DNA from: Roseburia sp. 1XD42-34
GTDB lineage: Bacteria > Bacillota > Bacilli > Bacillales > Amphibacillaceae
DNA: 64,000 nucleotides
Assembly: GCF_009917385.1 (NCBI RefSeq)
Contig: NZ_QWLJ01000003.1
Span: forward strand, 79,687-143,686
Reading direction: 5' to 3'
This document shows positions 10,697-19,635 of the stretch, piece by piece. Position 1 is the stretch's first letter. Every line of letters starts with the position of its first letter. The position numbers and the translations under genes are program-made. A model generated the notes under the pieces. The model ran no database searches and had not been told where the DNA came from. It was given only the letters and a program-made list of their open reading frames with translations.

Positions 10697-11491
10697 TTAA
10701 AAAAATCCAACGAGATGTAAGATTGGCAGGACAAATAATAAACTGTCGAAACGGTCTAAAATACCACCATGACCGGGAAGTACATTACCTGAATCCTTAA
10801 CCCCAAAATGACGTTTAAAAGCCGATTCAACTAGATCACCAATTTGACCAAATACGGAAGCAATTACTGCTACTCCGATCATAACAATTAGATTGTCTTC
10901 AAGCGGGTGAATGAGTTGAAATATTATACTGACTATAATGGCTAACAGAACGCCTCCTAATGCACCTTCAATTGTTTTATTTGGGCTGATTTTTGGCCAT
11001 AGCTTTCGTTTTCCAAATGCCCGGCCAAAAAACAATGCTCCTGTGTCAGTTGACCAGATAAGGAGAAATATATATAGAATTGTTGCCAATCCTCCTCCTT
11101 CACTATTTCTAGCTAACAGCAGATAATAAAAACCGAATCCTACATAGATCGCCGATATTAAGACGATACCTGCATAATCAAAAGTAAATTTATTCTTTAC
11201 TAATACAGTATAGGATAGGAGCAACAAAACAATGAGCATTAATATTTCTGATTTCGTTAGCCACATAAAAGGGATGGCTTCCATATGTTCCGGTCTTAAC
11301 AACACCCACAAAAGCACAATTCCTAGGATCGATGGCACCGAGTATTTAGCAATATTCCCCATTCTTAATAACTCTAAAAAACCAATCGTTGCCATTGCGT
11401 AAACTAAAATCTCAAATGGAAGGCCACCAATAATAACGAATGGAACAAAAATAATTAGTGCAATGATGGCCGTAATTATCCGTTGCTTCAT
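10697..11491 (-). CDS. cdsA: Phosphatidate cytidylyltransferase
   Basis: Makes CDP-diacylglycerol from phosphatidic acid and CTP in the cytoplasmic membrane, the branch point for phosphatidylglycerol and other anionic lipids. The 264 residues contain about eight hydrophobic segments. The CdsA signature is near the C-terminus: SAFKRHFGVKDSGNVLPGHG then GILDRFDS, with the metal-binding aspartates. It follows uppS by 13 bases, as in B. subtilis. ATG at 11491 with a GAGGTAG-type ribosome-binding site. Confidence 0.97.
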   Translation of the reverse strand: MKQRIITAIIALIIFVPFVIIGGLPFEILVYAMATIGFLELLRMGNIAKYSVPSILGIVLLWVLLRPEHMEAIPFMWLTKSEILMLIVLLLLSYTVLVKNKFTFDYAGIVLISAIYVGFGFYYLLLARNSEGGGLATILYIFLLIWSTDTGALFFGRAFGKRKLWPKISPNKTIEGALGGVLLAIIVSIIFQLIHPLEDNLIVMIGVAVIASVFGQIGDLVESAFKRHFGVKDSGNVLPGHGGILDRFDSLLFVLPILHLVGFF

Positions 11492-11504
11492 ATACTACCT
11501 CACC

Positions 11505-12266
11505 TTAAATACCGCCATAACGACGCTGGCGTTGCTGATATTCTTCAATTGCTTGTTTAAATACTGCTTCATCAAAATCTGGCCAATAAACATCGGTGAA
11601 CCAAAATTCAGTGTATGCTAGCTGCCATAATAAAAAATTGCTTAATCGCTGTTCACCGCTTGTTCGTATTAACAGATCAGGATCACTCAACTCTTTTGTA
11701 TATAAGTACTTGGCAAAGATTTCTTCATCTAAAGTATCCATCGATAGCTTTGAATTTTGGATATCTGCCATTACTTGCTTTGTTGCTTGTACAATTTCGT
11801 ATCTACTCCCATAGTTTAAAGCAAAATTTAATAATAATCCATCATTATTCCTTGTTTTATCAATGGCATATTGAACAGCTTCTTTTGTATGCGCTGGCAG
11901 AGCATCAAATTCACCAATCGTTTGAATTCGAACGTTTCTTTCCATTAGCTCAGGTAAGTGAATATGTAAAAATTCCTTTGGAAGCTTCATTAAGAAATCA
12001 ATCTCTTTTTGCGGCCGTTTCCAGTTTTCAGTGGAAAATGCATACAATGTCACTATGTTGACATTGCATTTATGCGCTGCGCGCACAGTTCTGACTACGG
12101 AATCAACACCCTCTTTATGACCAGCAATACGTGGCAATGACCTTTTTTTTGCCCATCTCCCGTTTCCGTCCATAATAATGGCAACATGGTTGGGAATGTT
12201 CTCCGTACTTGTTAATGGTTCTGATTCTTTTCGTTTCTTTTTTGTAAAAGGAAGTCTAATTGACAT
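11505..12266 (-). CDS. uppS: Undecaprenyl diphosphate synthase
   Basis: A cis-prenyltransferase that extends farnesyl diphosphate with eight isopentenyl units to make the C55 carrier lipid for peptidoglycan and teichoic acids. The catalytic block is HVAIIMDGNGRWAKKR at about residues 27-42, with the essential Asp. The C-terminal substrate-binding signature is DLLIRTSGEQRLSNFLLWQ followed by FTDVYWPDF. The length of 253 is usual. The ATG at 12266 has GGAGG 7-8 bases upstream. A terminator and candidate promoters separate it from frr, so uppS-cdsA can form its own unit. Confidence 0.98.
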   Translation of the reverse strand: MSIRLPFTKKKRKESEPLTSTENIPNHVAIIMDGNGRWAKKRSLPRIAGHKEGVDSVVRTVRAAHKCNVNIVTLYAFSTENWKRPQKEIDFLMKLPKEFLHIHLPELMERNVRIQTIGEFDALPAHTKEAVQYAIDKTRNNDGLLLNFALNYGSRYEIVQATKQVMADIQNSKLSMDTLDEEIFAKYLYTKELSDPDLLIRTSGEQRLSNFLLWQLAYTEFWFTDVYWPDFDEAVFKQAIEEYQQRQRRYGGI

Positions 12267-12359
12267 AGTTTGTCCTCCGAATATGTGTCAACGTTTAAAT
12301 AGTTTCTTATCTGCACATATATATGATGTACAGTCATTTTCTATGATACTTGAATCATC

Positions 12360-12368
12360 ATTATATCA
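12360..12368 (-). promoter_or_regulatory. Extended -10 promoter element upstream of uppS
   Basis: On the minus strand the sequence is TGATATAAT, a perfect sigma-A -10 hexamer with the TGn extension. No good -35 box is present, which extended -10 promoters do not require. It is about 95 bases upstream of the uppS start. Confidence 0.5.
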
Positions 12369-12383
12369 TGTAAACCAAGTTTT

Positions 12384-12412
12384 ATTATACCGATTTTTTC
12401 ACAGGAATACAA
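12384..12412 (-). promoter_or_regulatory. Sigma-A promoter candidate for uppS-cdsA
   Basis: On the minus strand TTGTAT, a 17-base spacer, then a perfect TATAAT. It lies immediately downstream of the frr terminator and upstream of the extended -10 element, so uppS may have tandem promoters. Confidence 0.5.
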
Positions 12413-12437
12413 AAGCCCCCTTAAAAAAAGAGGGCCC
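12413..12437 (-). terminator. Terminator after frr
   Basis: On the minus strand GGGCCCTC, a T/A-rich loop, GGGGGC and then TTTTG. The stem has six pairs with one G-T. It lies about 30 bases after the frr stop and is the only hairpin between frr and uppS. Confidence 0.65.
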
Positions 12438-12465
12438 TTTCTTCCTATTTTACCATGGAATTGCA

Positions 12466-13014
12466 TTAAACTTCCATAATTTCTTTTTCTTTATCTTTTG
12501 CAAGCTGGTCAATTTTGGCTATATATTTATCAGTTGCTTTTTGCACATCATCTTGTAAAGCTCGTATATCGTCTTCTGAAATACCGTCTTCTTTTTTCAG
12601 CTGGTCATTTGCTTCACGACGGATATTTCTTACTTGTACACGGGACTCTTCGGCGTATTTACCGACAACTTTCACCAAATCTTTCCGACGTTCTTCCGTT
12701 AAAGCTGGGATGGTAATGCGAATAACATTCCCATCACTGGATGGAGAAATACCTAAATCTGCTTTTTGAATTCCTTTTTCAATATCTGAAATAGCTGATT
12801 TATCAAAAGGAGTAACAACGAGTAGCCTTGCTTCCGGAGCAGAAACAGATGCAATTTGGTTTAATGGTGTACTCATACCGTAGTACTCCACAAAAACACT
12901 GTCTAATAAAGCTGGGTTTGCTCTTCCAGCTCTTACAGTAGCAAGATTTTTAGAAAAGGCTTGTATAGCTTGTTCCATTTTTTCTTTCATTTTTTTCAAT
13001 ATACCATCCGACAT
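12466..13014 (-). CDS. frr: Ribosome recycling factor
   Basis: Together with EF-G it splits post-termination ribosomes. The 182 residues are within a few of the usual 185. The core signature is [15 protein letters not shown] (about residues 24-38), followed by [20 protein letters not shown], then the hinge and the long C-terminal helices of the three-helix bundle ([18 protein letters not shown]). It starts 2 bases after the pyrH stop with a GGGGGAA ribosome-binding site, in the conserved rpsB-tsf-pyrH-frr order. Confidence 0.98.
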   Translation of the reverse strand: MSDGILKKMKEKMEQAIQAFSKNLATVRAGRANPALLDSVFVEYYGMSTPLNQIASVSAPEARLLVVTPFDKSAISDIEKGIQKADLGISPSSDGNVIRITIPALTEERRKDLVKVVGKYAEESRVQVRNIRREANDQLKKEDGISEDDIRALQDDVQKATDKYIAKIDQLAKDKEKEIMEV

Positions 13015-13016
13015 TT

Positions 13017-13766
<750 letters not shown>

Positions 13767-13800
13767 TTATTGTATACAAATCCTTAAGTTGTATGGAGAA

Positions 13801-13826
13801 ATAGGGAACAATTGCTTGCCCCCTAT
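13801..13826 (-). terminator. Hairpin between tsf and pyrH
   Basis: An 11-bp stem, with two G-T pairs, capped by a GCAA (GNRA) tetraloop. It lies 8 bases after the tsf stop and is followed by TTCTCC rather than a full T-tract. It may be a weak terminator or a processing and stability element. Confidence 0.55.
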
Positions 13827-13834
13827 CAACCAAT

Positions 13835-14719
13835 TTATTTTTTAATTTGGTTCATCACTTCATCTGCAAAGTTTTCTTCACGTTTTTCCATACCTTCGCC
13901 TACTTCATAACGTACGAAAGCTTTTACAGAAGCTCCTTTATCCGCAACAAATTGCTTCACTTTTTTATCTGGATCTTTAACAAAACTTTGCTCTAATAAA
14001 CAAATTTCTTCAAAGAATTTACCCAGACGACCTTCTACCATTTTTTCAACAATTTTTTCAGGCTTGCCTTCGTTTAATGCTTGCGCTTTTAACACTTCGC
14101 GCTCATGATTTACTTCTGCTTCTGCCACATCTTCACGAGAAATGTAACGAGGATTTACTGCAGCAATATGCATTGCAACATCTTTTGCAGTTTCTTGGTC
14201 TGTTGTTCCTTCTAACAGTGTAAGAACACCAATACGTCCACCCATGTGTAAATACTCACCAAATGTATCATTGTCTGACTTTGTAAAGATGGTAAAACGG
14301 CGAAGAGATAATTTTTCACCAATTTTTGCAACTGCAGCTTTAATGTGGTTTTCCACCGTTTCTCCTGTTGCTTCCATCGTTTGTTGAAGTGCTTCTTCAA
14401 CTGTTTCTGGTTTTTGAGCTAGCAAATGAGTTGCTAATTCAGACAGCAGATCCTTAAATTGATCGTTTTTAGTTACAAAGTCTGTCTCACAATTCACTTC
14501 TAATAATACTGCAGTATTGCCATCCGTTTGAATGTACGCAGACCCTTCAGCAGCAATACGATCGGCTTTTTTAGCTGCTTTAGAAAGACCTTTTTCACGT
14601 AAGTAGTCTACAGCGGCTTCTAAGTTGCCATCTGTTTCCTGTAGCGCTTTTTTGCAGTCCATCATACCTGCACCAGTTTTTTCACGTAATTCTTTTACCA
14701 TTTTTGCAGTAATTGCCAT
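13835..14719 (-). CDS. tsf: Elongation factor Ts
   Basis: The nucleotide exchange factor for EF-Tu. The 294 residues match the Bacillus length (293). The N-terminal UBA-like domain starts [20 protein letters not shown], followed by [20 protein letters not shown]. The EF-Tu contact motif is [13 protein letters not shown] (about residues 75-87). The core domain carries the conserved [15 protein letters not shown]. The C-terminal domain ends [18 protein letters not shown]. It is separated from rpsB by an attenuator-like hairpin. Confidence 0.98.
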   Translation of the reverse strand: MAITAKMVKELREKTGAGMMDCKKALQETDGNLEAAVDYLREKGLSKAAKKADRIAAEGSAYIQTDGNTAVLLEVNCETDFVTKNDQFKDLLSELATHLLAQKPETVEEALQQTMEATGETVENHIKAAVAKIGEKLSLRRFTIFTKSDNDTFGEYLHMGGRIGVLTLLEGTTDQETAKDVAMHIAAVNPRYISREDVAEAEVNHEREVLKAQALNEGKPEKIVEKMVEGRLGKFFEEICLLEQSFVKDPDKKVKQFVADKGASVKAFVRYEVGEGMEKREENFADEVMNQIKK

Positions 14720-14761
14720 TTAAAATCCTCCTTAAGATCATCGACTAATTCATTTTTCTTT

Positions 14762-14798
14762 AAAAAAGGTGATAAAAGGCTCTCATCCTCTTATCACC
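14762..14798 (-). terminator. Attenuator/terminator between rpsB and tsf
   Basis: On the minus strand GGTGATAA, a 15-base loop, TTATCACC and then TTTTTT. It is a canonical intrinsic terminator shape placed 17 bases after the rpsB stop. Partial readthrough would set a higher rpsB than tsf transcript level. Confidence 0.75.
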
Positions 14799-14814
14799 CT
14801 CACCTTTCTCATGA

Positions 14815-15567
14815 TTACTCTTGTTCTGTTTCCGTTGCCTCTTCTTTAGATGCTTCTTCTGATGCTGGAGCTTCGTCCATTTCTTCGCCTTGTTTCACTT
14901 CTAAAATAGCATCTGCCATTTTGGAAGTCAAAAGTTTCACAGCACGAATTGCATCATCATTTGCAGGAATAACATAATCAATTTCATCAGGATCACAGTT
15001 TGTATCCACAATTCCGATGATCGGAATATTTAATTTATGAGCTTCAGCAATGGCAATTCGTTCTTTACGTGGATCAATTACAAACAACGCATCTGGAAGT
15101 TTGTTCATTTCTTTAATACCACCAAGGAATTTCACTAAGCGATCTTTTTCTTTAAGAAGATCAACAACTTCTTTTTTTGGTAGTACTTCAAATGTACCGT
15201 CTTCTTCCATACGTTCAATATCTTTTAAACGGTTGATACGTTTACGAATTGTTTGGAAGTTTGTAAGGGTTCCACCTAACCAACGTTGGTTTACATAAAA
15301 CATACCTGAACGAATCGCTTCATCCCGTACAGACTCCTGTGCTTGTTTTTTTGTTCCAACGAATAAAATAGTTCCTCCGTCGGCAACAACTTGCTTTACA
15401 TAATTGTAAGCTTCATCAACCTTTTTAACTGTTTTTTGCAAGTCGATAATGTAAATACCGTTACGTTCTGTAAAGATGTATTTTTTCATCTTTGGGTTCC
15501 AGCGACGAGTCTGGTGACCAAAATGCACACCAGCTTCAAGTAGCTGTTTCATTGAAATAGCTGACAT
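14815..15567 (-). CDS. rpsB: 30S ribosomal protein S2
   Basis: A structural protein of the small subunit, bound at the neck of the 30S. The 250 residues start [20 protein letters not shown], with signature [12 protein letters not shown] and [15 protein letters not shown]. The second signature is [19 protein letters not shown] followed by [24 protein letters not shown]. The C-terminal tail is acidic (about residues 228-250). The AGGAGG ribosome-binding site is clear. It has its own promoter and a structured leader. Confidence 0.99.
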   Translation of the reverse strand: MSAISMKQLLEAGVHFGHQTRRWNPKMKKYIFTERNGIYIIDLQKTVKKVDEAYNYVKQVVADGGTILFVGTKKQAQESVRDEAIRSGMFYVNQRWLGGTLTNFQTIRKRINRLKDIERMEEDGTFEVLPKKEVVDLLKEKDRLVKFLGGIKEMNKLPDALFVIDPRKERIAIAEAHKLNIPIIGIVDTNCDPDEIDYVIPANDDAIRAVKLLTSKMADAILEVKQGEEMDEAPASEEASKEEATETEQE

Positions 15568-15610
15568 TAAAATTCCTCCTAATTGGTTTTTTCCTCCGTA
15601 TTAGATCCTC

Positions 15611-15649
15611 TTTGTAAATAAACCAATAAATTGGCACCTTATTTACAAA
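15611..15649 (-). promoter_or_regulatory. Structured hairpin in the rpsB 5' leader
   Basis: Outer arms TTTGTAAATAA/TTATTTACAAA (11 bp perfect) enclose a nested CCAAT/ATTGG stem, making one long bulged hairpin. It lies about 45 bases before the rpsB ATG and is not followed by a T-tract, so it is not a terminator. S2 autoregulation or mRNA stabilisation are possible roles, but both are inferred. Confidence 0.6.
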
Positions 15650-15718
15650 TCCCTAAACGTGTGTAATTGACGTACTGCCACTTAAGTAGCATCATACATT
15701 ATCTTCACACCACAAGAT

Positions 15719-15747
15719 AATATACCACAACAAGTACCAAGATTCAA
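15719..15747 (-). promoter_or_regulatory. Sigma-A promoter of rpsB
   Basis: On the minus strand TTGAAT, a 17-base spacer, then TATATT, giving a transcript leader of about 145 bases that contains the hairpin at 15611-15649. The spacing is optimal and both boxes match well. Confidence 0.75.
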
Positions 15748-15904
15748 GTATTTTTTATATTAGTCTGGCAAGTAATGATGGAAGCTGTCTCTCTCATTAT
15801 TTAAGGACAGGAAACTTCCTTGGCTCGTCAAGGGCACAAGCCCGCCATTCCTTGAAGGCGATTTCTTCATAGAAAACTGTAAAATGAGATGCTAATGGCG
15901 AACG

Positions 15905-16155
15905 GAACAAACAAATTATCACGTTCTTCATTAAACTTATTCGTTATATAGTTTCTTATTGTTTTTTCAACTACTTTGCCTACCGTTGCACAGAAATATC
16001 CTCTTGCAAATTTATCTTGGAGTATTTTTAAGTATTACATGGTTTTACTTGTCGCCAGACTTGTTGGACATAATAGTAGTAAATAAATATGATCTTTTCC
16101 AACACTTCCTTGCAAGATTGTTATTCCTCTTGCTTTACACCCCTGTATGAACAGT
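15905..16155 (-). pseudogene. IS200/IS605-family TnpA transposase remnant
   Basis: Translating the minus strand in one frame gives TILQGSVGKDHIYLLLLCPT, then SLATSKTM, a stop, YLKILQDKFARGYFCATVGK and VVEKTIRNYI. These match the middle and C-terminal parts of IS200 TnpA Y1 transposases, which have VSKDHVHLLVS, PS-IM-YLKG and RGYF--TVG. The conserved HUH histidine pair is lost or changed, since HIY replaces the usual HVH. The N-terminus is absent, an in-frame stop interrupts it, and the segment before RGYF is shortened. It is an inactive relic beside the cmr operon. Confidence 0.72.
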
Positions 16156-16173
16156 TAAAGAAAAGGCTAAAAG

Positions 16174-16203
16174 CGGATACCGTCGATTAGTAGACGGTAT
16201 CCG
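16174..16203 (-). terminator. Terminator after cmr6
   Basis: An 11-bp perfect stem CGGATACCGTC/GACGGTATCCG with an 8-base loop. On the minus strand it is followed by CTTTTAGCCTTTTCTTT. It lies about 80 bases after the cmr6 stop and closes the cmr operon. It could originally have belonged to the adjacent IS200 element. Confidence 0.72.
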
Positions 16204-16283
16204 TTGAATACGCCATGTCTGCGTGAGCATCATCGGAATTATCATCCTCAGGATTAAAGATTGGGAGGTTCGCGCATACATGT

Positions 16284-17411
16284 TTATAAAAATTGCTCTA
16301 ACTTTTCAAGCTTTTCTTTTTGTTTTTTTGACTTACTCGAGTCGTATTTCTCCCAATACTGCAGTAGTTTTTGTGCAAGTGATGGATCTTCAGATGCATG
16401 CTCTAAAACTTTTTCATAAATATCTTTTTTGGAGCATTCCATATCTGAATTACTTTCTGTCAGTCGATCAAGCCTTGCATGCAATTGCTCGATAGGAGGT
16501 AGTTTAGCTAATCTTTCTTCCTCCTTTAATTGTTGTTCTTTTCGTTCTTTTTGTTGTTTTTCTTGTTGGATACGTCTCAATTGCTCTTGAAGTCTTTGGG
16601 TAACATCGTTAACCTCAACAGCTAATCCATAGCCTACAGCTGTTTTCCCACCCAAACCATAATCTTCCAAAGCTATTTTTAGATATTTTTTTATCGTTTC
16701 CATGACATCTTTAGATTTTTCCAACACGCCTATAATAATCGTAAAAGTTGTTTCTTTCACAACATAAAATTCAAATAACTTTGGAGACATGTCATCAGTG
16801 GGCAGGGTTTCACCTTCTGATTGATAATAGTCAACATAATGGGGTGCTTGGATATCTCTTTCTAAGGTAAATGTACTTTCTGGGAAACTATCAAAAAAAA
16901 CTAAATTTCCCCGCCCAAATGGATTCTCTTTATCATCACTGCCAACACCAAATGCTACTTGAAACCATTCTTGCTCAATCGCATTGGCTTCTTCTTGCAT
17001 AATGCAGTGTCTCAGCAGTCCTTTAATTGATGAACCTTCAATATAAGGTACACCGTAAATACTATGTAATGCCGTCATAGTATCACCTGTATAAGGTGAA
17101 GGTACACCACCTATGATCAGTTTATCTGCTTTATACTCCATAGCTATAAAACAAGGACATGATTGAATGAATTGTTTTCGTTTTTCTTTCATGTTAGATA
17201 AAATGGGTTGATCATTTTTTAGTGGTTCATTATTTAGTTTAGGCTTTAATTTGCCTTTTTTCTTATCCGTCTTATCTGTCTTTTCCGTCTTTTCCGTCTT
17301 ATACTTCATATATGAATAGCGATAAAAATTCGAGTATAAATGTTTACTCTTATTCATCACACCTGCGATATAAGAAGGAACTTGAACATTATTATTTTTG
17401 CTCACTATCAA
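16284..17411 (-). CDS. cmr6: Type III-B CRISPR effector subunit Cmr6, with extensions
   Basis: Cmr6 is a Cas7-like RAMP subunit at the head of the Cmr complex, beside Cmr1. The RAMP core spans about residues 85-275, with YGVPYIEGSSIKGLLRH, GRGNLVFFDSFP and the glycine-rich loop GLGGKTAVGYG. Two parts are unusual. Residues 36-53 are a Lys/Thr/Glu repeat encoded by four 9-base units. After about residue 275 comes a roughly 100-residue charged extension: a predicted coiled coil (about 278-310, Gln/Lys/Glu-rich), a middle segment, and a Lys-rich end. The total of 375 exceeds the roughly 250-300 typical of Cmr6. It overlaps cmr5 by 20 bases and is last in the operon. Confidence 0.9.
   Translation of the reverse strand: MIVSKNNNVQVPSYIAGVMNKSKHLYSNFYRYSYMKYKTEKTEKTDKTDKKKGKLKPKLNNEPLKNDQPILSNMKEKRKQFIQSCPCFIAMEYKADKLIIGGVPSPYTGDTMTALHSIYGVPYIEGSSIKGLLRHCIMQEEANAIEQEWFQVAFGVGSDDKENPFGRGNLVFFDSFPESTFTLERDIQAPHYVDYYQSEGETLPTDDMSPKLFEFYVVKETTFTIIIGVLEKSKDVMETIKKYLKIALEDYGLGGKTAVGYGLAVEVNDVTQRLQEQLRRIQQEKQQKERKEQQLKEEERLAKLPPIEQLHARLDRLTESNSDMECSKKDIYEKVLEHASEDPSLAQKLLQYWEKYDSSKSKKQKEKLEKLEQFL
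17266..17301. repeat. 9-bp tandem repeat inside cmr6
   Basis: Four consecutive 9-base units on the plus strand (TCCGTCTTA, TCTGTCTTT, TCCGTCTTT, TCCGTCTTA). They encode the Lys-Thr-Glu/Asp repeat near the Cmr6 N-terminus. Unit number could vary in frame between strains. Confidence 0.75.
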
Positions 17412-17754
17412 TCATTCCCTCCGCAAAGCGTTTGACCCATATTAAAAATTGTTGTATTTCATTTGTCATCACGCGATATGTTGTTAAATCCGCTCCTGTT
17501 ATGGCTTCCATCAATTGATCATTTTCAATGATTTTTCTTTTTTTTAACCACTCATGTATCATGTTAAATAACGCTTGATGTGCTAATTCATTTTTAGCAA
17601 ATAAAAAGGCTGCTGTTGTCGCTAACCCTGTCATTTGAATTCTGGCGGGTGTGGACCGAGCGATTGACCGAAACGCTTTCGCAAATGATTTGTTACTTAT
17701 TGCATTCACTTTATCATAAGCAAAGGCTGCGCGCTCGTTTTGGATGTTTTTCAC
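17392..17754 (-). CDS. cmr5: Type III-B CRISPR effector small subunit Cmr5
   Basis: Cmr5 is the small all-helical subunit (Cas11 class) that forms the inner filament of the Cmr complex and contacts the target RNA. The 120-residue length and helical make-up fit, with RAAFAYDKVNAISN at the start, a MTGLATTAAFLFAK helix and LIWVKRFAEGMI at the end, all typical of the family. It starts in a 4-base overlap with cmr4 and overlaps cmr6 by 20 bases. The assignment rests on the fold-like pattern and position between cmr4 and cmr6. Confidence 0.9.
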   Translation of the reverse strand: MKNIQNERAAFAYDKVNAISNKSFAKAFRSIARSTPARIQMTGLATTAAFLFAKNELAHQALFNMIHEWLKKRKIIENDQLMEAITGADLTTYRVMTNEIQQFLIWVKRFAEGMIDSEQK

Positions 17755-18551
17755 TTGTCATACACCTCCGCTTGATACGTTTTCACAAATCCCTTGCCTA
17801 GTGTCATATTGCCACCAATTTGTAAAATGTCTAATCCTAACTCATTGATTGTATGTTGATCACTAAAGACAACACTATAGAAAATGGACTCGGTTGGCAC
17901 ATATTCTTCATCAAATAAAAAGCGGTCTTCGACAGTGTTTGTTTCTGGATTAATCGCTGTACGTGTAATAATTTCGGTGCAGTGTTGGACAAAATAAGCA
18001 AATTCATCATCTGATAACAGTAATGCATGCTCCTGAATGGTAACCCCATTTATTTTTTTCTCCATGAATTCCACCCATTTTGTAAAATCTTCATTTTCTG
18101 TTACTTGTTCATATAAGTACTCATCTAATAAGACTTTGTCATCTAAAACAATGTTTGTTTTTTGAGCTGTATAGGCTTGATTTTCTTTCACATCAGGAAT
18201 CGCGATATCTTTTCCAATATCATCGCCAAAACGTTTCATAATGCTGGGACATGTAATAAGTGCATAGACGCCTTTTGCCGAGCGCACAGGGAAAAATAAA
18301 ATGCGTCCGTCCGTAAAAATGACATCTCCTGCTTGATCTTTGTGACCGAAAATTGCTTTTTCTTTCTCATCATTTGGTCTTCTCCGTGCATAATCATGGC
18401 GAATACTTCCCTTTAAGCTAGAAGCTTCAATCTTCGGAAAACCTGTATGTCCTTCACGTTGGATGGGTTGGTCCACTATACTAAATTCATAGTTTCCTCC
18501 AACATGCATAGGCGATAATAGGTGTAGAAATAATAGTTCTTTATTTTTCAT
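17751..18551 (-). CDS. cmr4: Type III-B CRISPR backbone nuclease Cmr4
   Basis: Cmr4 is the Cas7 backbone subunit that binds the crRNA and cuts target RNA at 6-nucleotide intervals. The N-terminal signature reads SPMHVGGN, then IVDQPIQREGHTGFPKIEAS, then SLKGSIRHDYARR. Asp27 in IVDQPI aligns with the catalytic Asp26 of Pyrococcus furiosus Cmr4, so RNA cleavage should be intact. The glycine-rich C-terminal loop is LQIGGNMTLGKGFVK. The 266 residues are slightly short compared with the usual 280-300. It overlaps cmr3 by 11 bases and cmr5 by 4. Confidence 0.94.
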   Translation of the reverse strand: MKNKELLFLHLLSPMHVGGNYEFSIVDQPIQREGHTGFPKIEASSLKGSIRHDYARRRPNDEKEKAIFGHKDQAGDVIFTDGRILFFPVRSAKGVYALITCPSIMKRFGDDIGKDIAIPDVKENQAYTAQKTNIVLDDKVLLDEYLYEQVTENEDFTKWVEFMEKKINGVTIQEHALLLSDDEFAYFVQHCTEIITRTAINPETNTVEDRFLFDEEYVPTESIFYSVVFSDQHTINELGLDILQIGGNMTLGKGFVKTYQAEVYDK

Positions 18552-19635
18552 GAAACATGTCCTCCTTCATTTTTCCAACTAAAGCATAGCCAAATCCACG
18601 ATCACAATACACTAAGCGATCCCACCATCCATAATTAAAATCAAAAGGTATTCGGTAATCACTTAAACATTTTTGGTGAAATAGTTTCACAGCATCTTCA
18701 TAAGTTGAACCGTCTAGTAATTTAAAATAATATACACTACCAGCAGGAATAGCCATCCGCATTGGACGTGGTCCGCCGTTTTCAGTATATCCACCAACGG
18801 GTACGGGCTTATCAATCGCAGCTGCGATGAGCTTTACTTTCACTTTGCGCTTTTTCATCGTAAATGTACCCTCTTTTGTTTTAGGGTCAATCCAACGAGG
18901 CAACCAACCATATTTGAACATAGCTGGTGTTGCAAAATAAAGTTTAAAGTAACCATTATTTGCCACTGGTGGCGTGATGGTAAAAGACTCGATGAGTTTC
19001 ACATGGGCCAACTTCGTATTACCACCTATTTTAATTACATCGCCCTCTTTTGTTTTTATACCCGTTGCTTCCACAACTAATGAACATTGATGAGGCCGGA
19101 TTAATTCGGTACTGTACCACATCCCCTGCTTTGTTGCATGCGTTTTTTGTTCCATTTCAATCCCAATGTGTGATTCGCGCTTAAAATAATCACCTAATTT
19201 TTCATAGGTTATCTTCCGATCACCATTTAAATACTGTTGTAATGCTGCTTCTTTGATATAAGCGCCACCCGAAACACTCACTTTTTTTTCTATTTCTTCA
19301 GTAGGTGCAAGCATCCACTCAAGCTCATGATTACTATGGCGTTTTTGGAAAAGCGCCATGGCAGTCAGTTCATTTTCACCTTCTTGATTATCCGTTTTTT
19401 CATTTGTAATGAGCGTATCTAATGGCTGCGGAAAGGCAAATTCATTATTCAGTAACACGCCACTAAAACCAATTTTAATTTTCCTCGCTTTTATAGCCTC
19501 GCCTTTTCGCAATGCCCCCGCATATACAGAAGGTAGTGGTGGAAATTGGCTATAAGCATGAAAGTTCACTCCAGCATCAAAAGGATTGGCTGTACGAAAT
19601 GTAAGTGTATCTAATGCTTCTAACTGATAGATCAT
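18541..19635 (-). CDS. cmr3: Type III-B CRISPR subunit Cmr3 (Cas5 group)
   Basis: Cmr3 holds the 5' tag of the crRNA and contacts Cas10. The diagnostic N-terminal block is LTFRTANPFDAG (residues 11-22) followed by SQFPPLPSVYAGALRKGEA, equivalent to the family pattern FRDGRPF-AG...FPP-P-T-AGALR. LPRWIDPKTKEGTF lies around residue 246 and the Gly-rich GFGYALVGK is at the C-terminus. The 364 residues match the family. It begins in a 4-base ATGA overlap with cas10 and runs 11 bases into cmr4. Confidence 0.93.
   Translation of the reverse strand: MIYQLEALDTLTFRTANPFDAGVNFHAYSQFPPLPSVYAGALRKGEAIKARKIKIGFSGVLLNNEFAFPQPLDTLITNEKTDNQEGENELTAMALFQKRHSNHELEWMLAPTEEIEKKVSVSGGAYIKEAALQQYLNGDRKITYEKLGDYFKRESHIGIEMEQKTHATKQGMWYSTELIRPHQCSLVVEATGIKTKEGDVIKIGGNTKLAHVKLIESFTITPPVANNGYFKLYFATPAMFKYGWLPRWIDPKTKEGTFTMKKRKVKVKLIAAAIDKPVPVGGYTENGGPRPMRMAIPAGSVYYFKLLDGSTYEDAVKLFHQKCLSDYRIPFDFNYGWWDRLVYCDRGFGYALVGKMKEDMFHEK

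Larger units (their letters stand above)
15750..16283. other. Gap between rpsB promoter and cmr6
   Basis: No intact gene. It contains a decayed IS200-type transposase fragment (about 15905-16155), a strong terminator hairpin (16174-16203) and a small GGGC-ACAA-GCCC hairpin at about 15830-15841 that could be an end structure of the lost insertion sequence. I see no CRISPR repeats here. Confidence 0.6.

Noticed and set aside
10525..10800. A plus-strand 91-codon frame running into cdsA
   Set aside because: It is antisense to the conserved CdsA C-terminus and shows no protein family character.
12267..12465. A T-box or other riboswitch upstream of uppS
   Set aside because: The gap is explained by the frr terminator and promoter-like elements. 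I see no T-box consensus and no second terminator in front of uppS.
15959..16150. A plus-strand 63-codon hydrophobic frame beside the cmr terminator
   Set aside because: It is the antisense shadow of the IS200 TnpA relic, which reads convincingly on the minus strand.
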